This document shows positions 7,191 to 8,010 of a stretch of DNA of 8,010 nucleotides, in pieces (the stretch's first letter is position 1; every line of letters starts with the position of its first letter). Source of the DNA: an uncultured Selenomonadaceae bacterium (GTDB taxonomy: Bacteria > Bacillota > Negativicutes > Selenomonadales > Selenomonadaceae). The stretch is taken from NCBI GenBank assembly GCA_905236785.1, contig CAJOQC010000038.1:1-8010 (forward strand), in the 5' to 3' direction. The notes below the pieces were generated by a model, which ran no database searches, was not told the origin of the DNA, and saw only the letters and a list, made by a program, of their open reading frames with translations. Position numbers and translations under genes: made by a program.

Positions 7191-7856
7191 ATGAAACAAA
7201 ATACTAAAATAATCCTTGTGCGCCACGGCGAGACGGATTACAACAAAGCCGCCCGATACCAAGGGCGGCTCGATGTTCCTCTGAACAAACGTGGAATAAC
7301 CCAAGCGCAAAGGCTGTCAAACTGCCTAAAAAACATACCCGTTGATATTATTGTATCAAGCCCCCTGCAACGGGCGCTTGTTACCGCGAAAATCTGCGCC
7401 GCCCATCGTAATTGCAAAGTGCGCGTCGATAATCGGTTGCTTGAAATAGACCATGGCAAATGGACGGGGCAGTATATTTCCGACCTTAAAACAATGCACG
7501 GGGCGGATTTTGCGCTGTGGCGGGAAAAACCGTGGCTTTTTGCCATGCCCGGAGGCGAAAATCTTTTTGACCTGGAGAAGAGAGCCTGCGCCGCCTTTTA
7601 TGATATTGCCGACGAATTTGCGGGCAAAACCGCGCTTATCGCGGCTCATGGCACAGTAAACGCCGTGTTGCTCTGCTCGGTTTTGGGGCGAGGCTTGGAA
7701 AGTTTTAACAATTTTCCGCAGGAGAACGCTTGCATAAATGTCCTAAGATATGACGGCTCGGCTTGGCTCCCTGCCCTTATCGGTTTTACCGAACACCTAA
7801 ATGACGAAGGGCAATTTGATACTGCTCTTCAATTCAAATTGAACAATTTTAATTGA
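7191..7856 (+). CDS. Histidine phosphatase family protein (phosphoglycerate-mutase-like)
   Basis: A 221-residue, probably cytoplasmic member of histidine phosphatase branch 1, which transfers phosphate through a catalytic histidine. The N-terminal ILVRHGETDYN (8-18) supplies R11, nucleophile H12 and E14. SPLQRALVTA (57-66) supplies the second phosphate-binding arginine, R61. E85 in LLEIDHGKWTG is the likely acid, and H153 in IAAHGTVNAVLL (150-161) is the second catalytic histidine. The sequence fits CobC-like alpha-ribazole phosphatases and broad-specificity phosphatases equally well, and no cobalamin gene is nearby, so the substrate is not assigned. The start at 7191 has only a poor Shine-Dalgarno (GGCGGGCG), but recJ ends 13 nt upstream and re-initiation is plausible. 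The last codons, for TALQFKLNNFN, lie inside a long inverted repeat, so the C-terminal tail may be a product of that repeat rather than conserved sequence. Confidence 0.92.
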   Translation: MKQNTKIILVRHGETDYNKAARYQGRLDVPLNKRGITQAQRLSNCLKNIPVDIIVSSPLQRALVTAKICAAHRNCKVRVDNRLLEIDHGKWTGQYISDLKTMHGADFALWREKPWLFAMPGGENLFDLEKRACAAFYDIADEFAGKTALIAAHGTVNAVLLCSVLGRGLESFNNFPQENACINVLRYDGSAWLPALIGFTEHLNDEGQFDTALQFKLNNFN

Positions 7857-7861
7857 AGAGC
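7824..7861 (+). repeat. Long inverted repeat spanning the phosphatase stop codon
   Basis: GCTCTTCAATT (7824-7834) is the exact reverse complement of AATTGAAGAGC (7851-7861). Inside, one mismatch (7835/7850) is followed by five more pairs (7836-7840 with 7845-7849) around the four-base loop GAAC. The TGA stop at 7854-7856 lies in the right arm. No T-run directly follows the stem, so it is not a textbook terminator. It may protect the 3' end of the mRNA or be a palindromic repeat. Confidence 0.8.
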
Positions 7862-7872
7862 CGCAAGCTGAT

Positions 7873-7923
7873 GCGTGTTTTATTTTTAAGCCTACGGAAC
7901 AATTCCGTCTCATACGCTTTTTT
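7873..7923 (+). terminator. Possible composite Rho-independent terminator
   Basis: GCGTGT (7873-7878) can pair with ATACGC (7912-7917) through five Watson-Crick pairs and one G-U, and TTTTTT follows at once (7918-7923). Nested inside is a perfect hairpin, ACGGAA (7894-7899) with TTCCGT (7903-7908) and loop CAA. The large, T-rich internal loop (7879-7893) makes the outer stem uncertain. The structure could act as a first, leaky terminator for the operon. Confidence 0.42.
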
Positions 7924-7961
7924 AAGGGCATCTCTAAAAACTCGCTTTTATACCTCCTCCC

Positions 7962-7976
7962 GTCGGCTTCGCCGAC
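7962..7976 (+). repeat. Small GC-rich palindrome (GGCTTCGCC type)
   Basis: GTCGGC (7962-7967) pairs perfectly with GCCGAC (7971-7976) around the loop TTC. It is flanked by two near-identical pyrimidine tracts, CCTCCTCCC (7953-7961) and CCCTCCTCC (7978-7986). Either tract can pair with GAGGAGGG (7989-7996), so two alternative folds compete. This layout resembles REP-like interspersed palindromes, but only one copy is visible here. Confidence 0.6.
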
Positions 7977-7977
7977 A

Positions 7978-8003
7978 CCCTCCTCCAAGAGGAGGGCTTT
8001 TTT
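7978..8003 (+). terminator. Rho-independent terminator ending the operon
   Basis: CCCTCCTC (7978-7985) and GAGGAGGG (7989-7996) form a perfect eight-pair, GC-rich stem with the three-base loop CAA. One C and then TTTTTT (7998-8003) follow. This is a classical intrinsic terminator for plus-strand transcripts. The opposite strand has no T-run after the stem, so it works in one direction only. Confidence 0.85.
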
Positions 8004-8010
8004 AAGCCTC

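Larger units (their letters stand above)
7883..8009 (+). repeat. Direct repeats of T-run-TAAG around the terminal hairpins
   Basis: TTTTTAAGCCT occurs at 7883-7893 and again at 7999-8009, and GCTTTTTTAAG occurs at 7916-7926 and 7996-8006. TTTTTAAG therefore appears three times in about 125 bp (7883, 7919, 7999), the last two copies directly after a predicted stem. The sequence between 7927 and 7951 shows no coding or RNA signal that I recognise. The arrangement suggests duplicated terminator modules or the edges of a small non-autonomous repeat. Confidence 0.6.

Noticed and set aside
7797..7988. Minus-strand small open frame across the terminal hairpins
   Set aside because: It reads through the palindromes and the terminator, has no clear ribosome binding site and shows no recognisable protein pattern.
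7857..8010. CRISPR array, tRNA or other structured RNA gene after the operon
   Set aside because: The repeats are short and irregular with no spacer periodicity, there is no cloverleaf, and the hairpins are better explained as terminators or REP-like palindromes.

Overview
This window looks like an ordinary chromosomal housekeeping segment of a bacterium, with every gene on the plus strand and packed tightly. It begins inside the 3' end of a DUF815-type AAA+ ATPase gene. It continues through alaS (alanyl-tRNA synthetase), a HlyD/AcrA-like periplasmic adaptor, a type I glycerate kinase, recJ (single-strand DNA exonuclease) and a histidine-phosphatase (phosphoglycerate-mutase-like) gene. It ends in 154 bp of non-coding DNA full of hairpins, including a clear Rho-independent terminator.

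The host is most likely a diderm Firmicute (Negativicutes or a relative), but this is inference. AlaRS and RecJ read as Firmicutes-like: AlaRS has a Cys-rich stretch before its class II motif 3, and RecJ carries a C-terminal extension beyond the OB fold. The adaptor, however, carries the R-x3-L-x6-S hairpin-tip signature that contacts TolC-type outer-membrane channels, which implies an outer membrane. Base composition is roughly balanced by eye, with no island of foreign-looking DNA.

Layout: 1-276 is the DUF815 C-terminus. 277-349 is a 73-nt gap with a possible sigma-70 promoter whose -35 overlaps the upstream stop, followed by a strong Shine-Dalgarno that selects a GTG start for alaS at 350. 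The gaps after alaS (20 nt), after the adaptor (16 nt), after glycerate kinase (3 nt) and after recJ (13 nt) hold no obvious terminator, so alaS through the phosphatase gene is probably one transcript. At 7824-8003 three hairpin modules follow one another and end transcription.

The genes do not form one pathway. They cover translation, envelope transport, central carbon metabolism, DNA repair and a small phosphatase, as in many mixed housekeeping operons. I found no novel defence, mobile or biosynthetic system. The observations most worth a second look are the orphan adaptor, whose coiled-coil hairpin is interrupted symmetrically on both arms, and the hairpin/direct-repeat cluster at the right end, which may be part of an interspersed repeat family.
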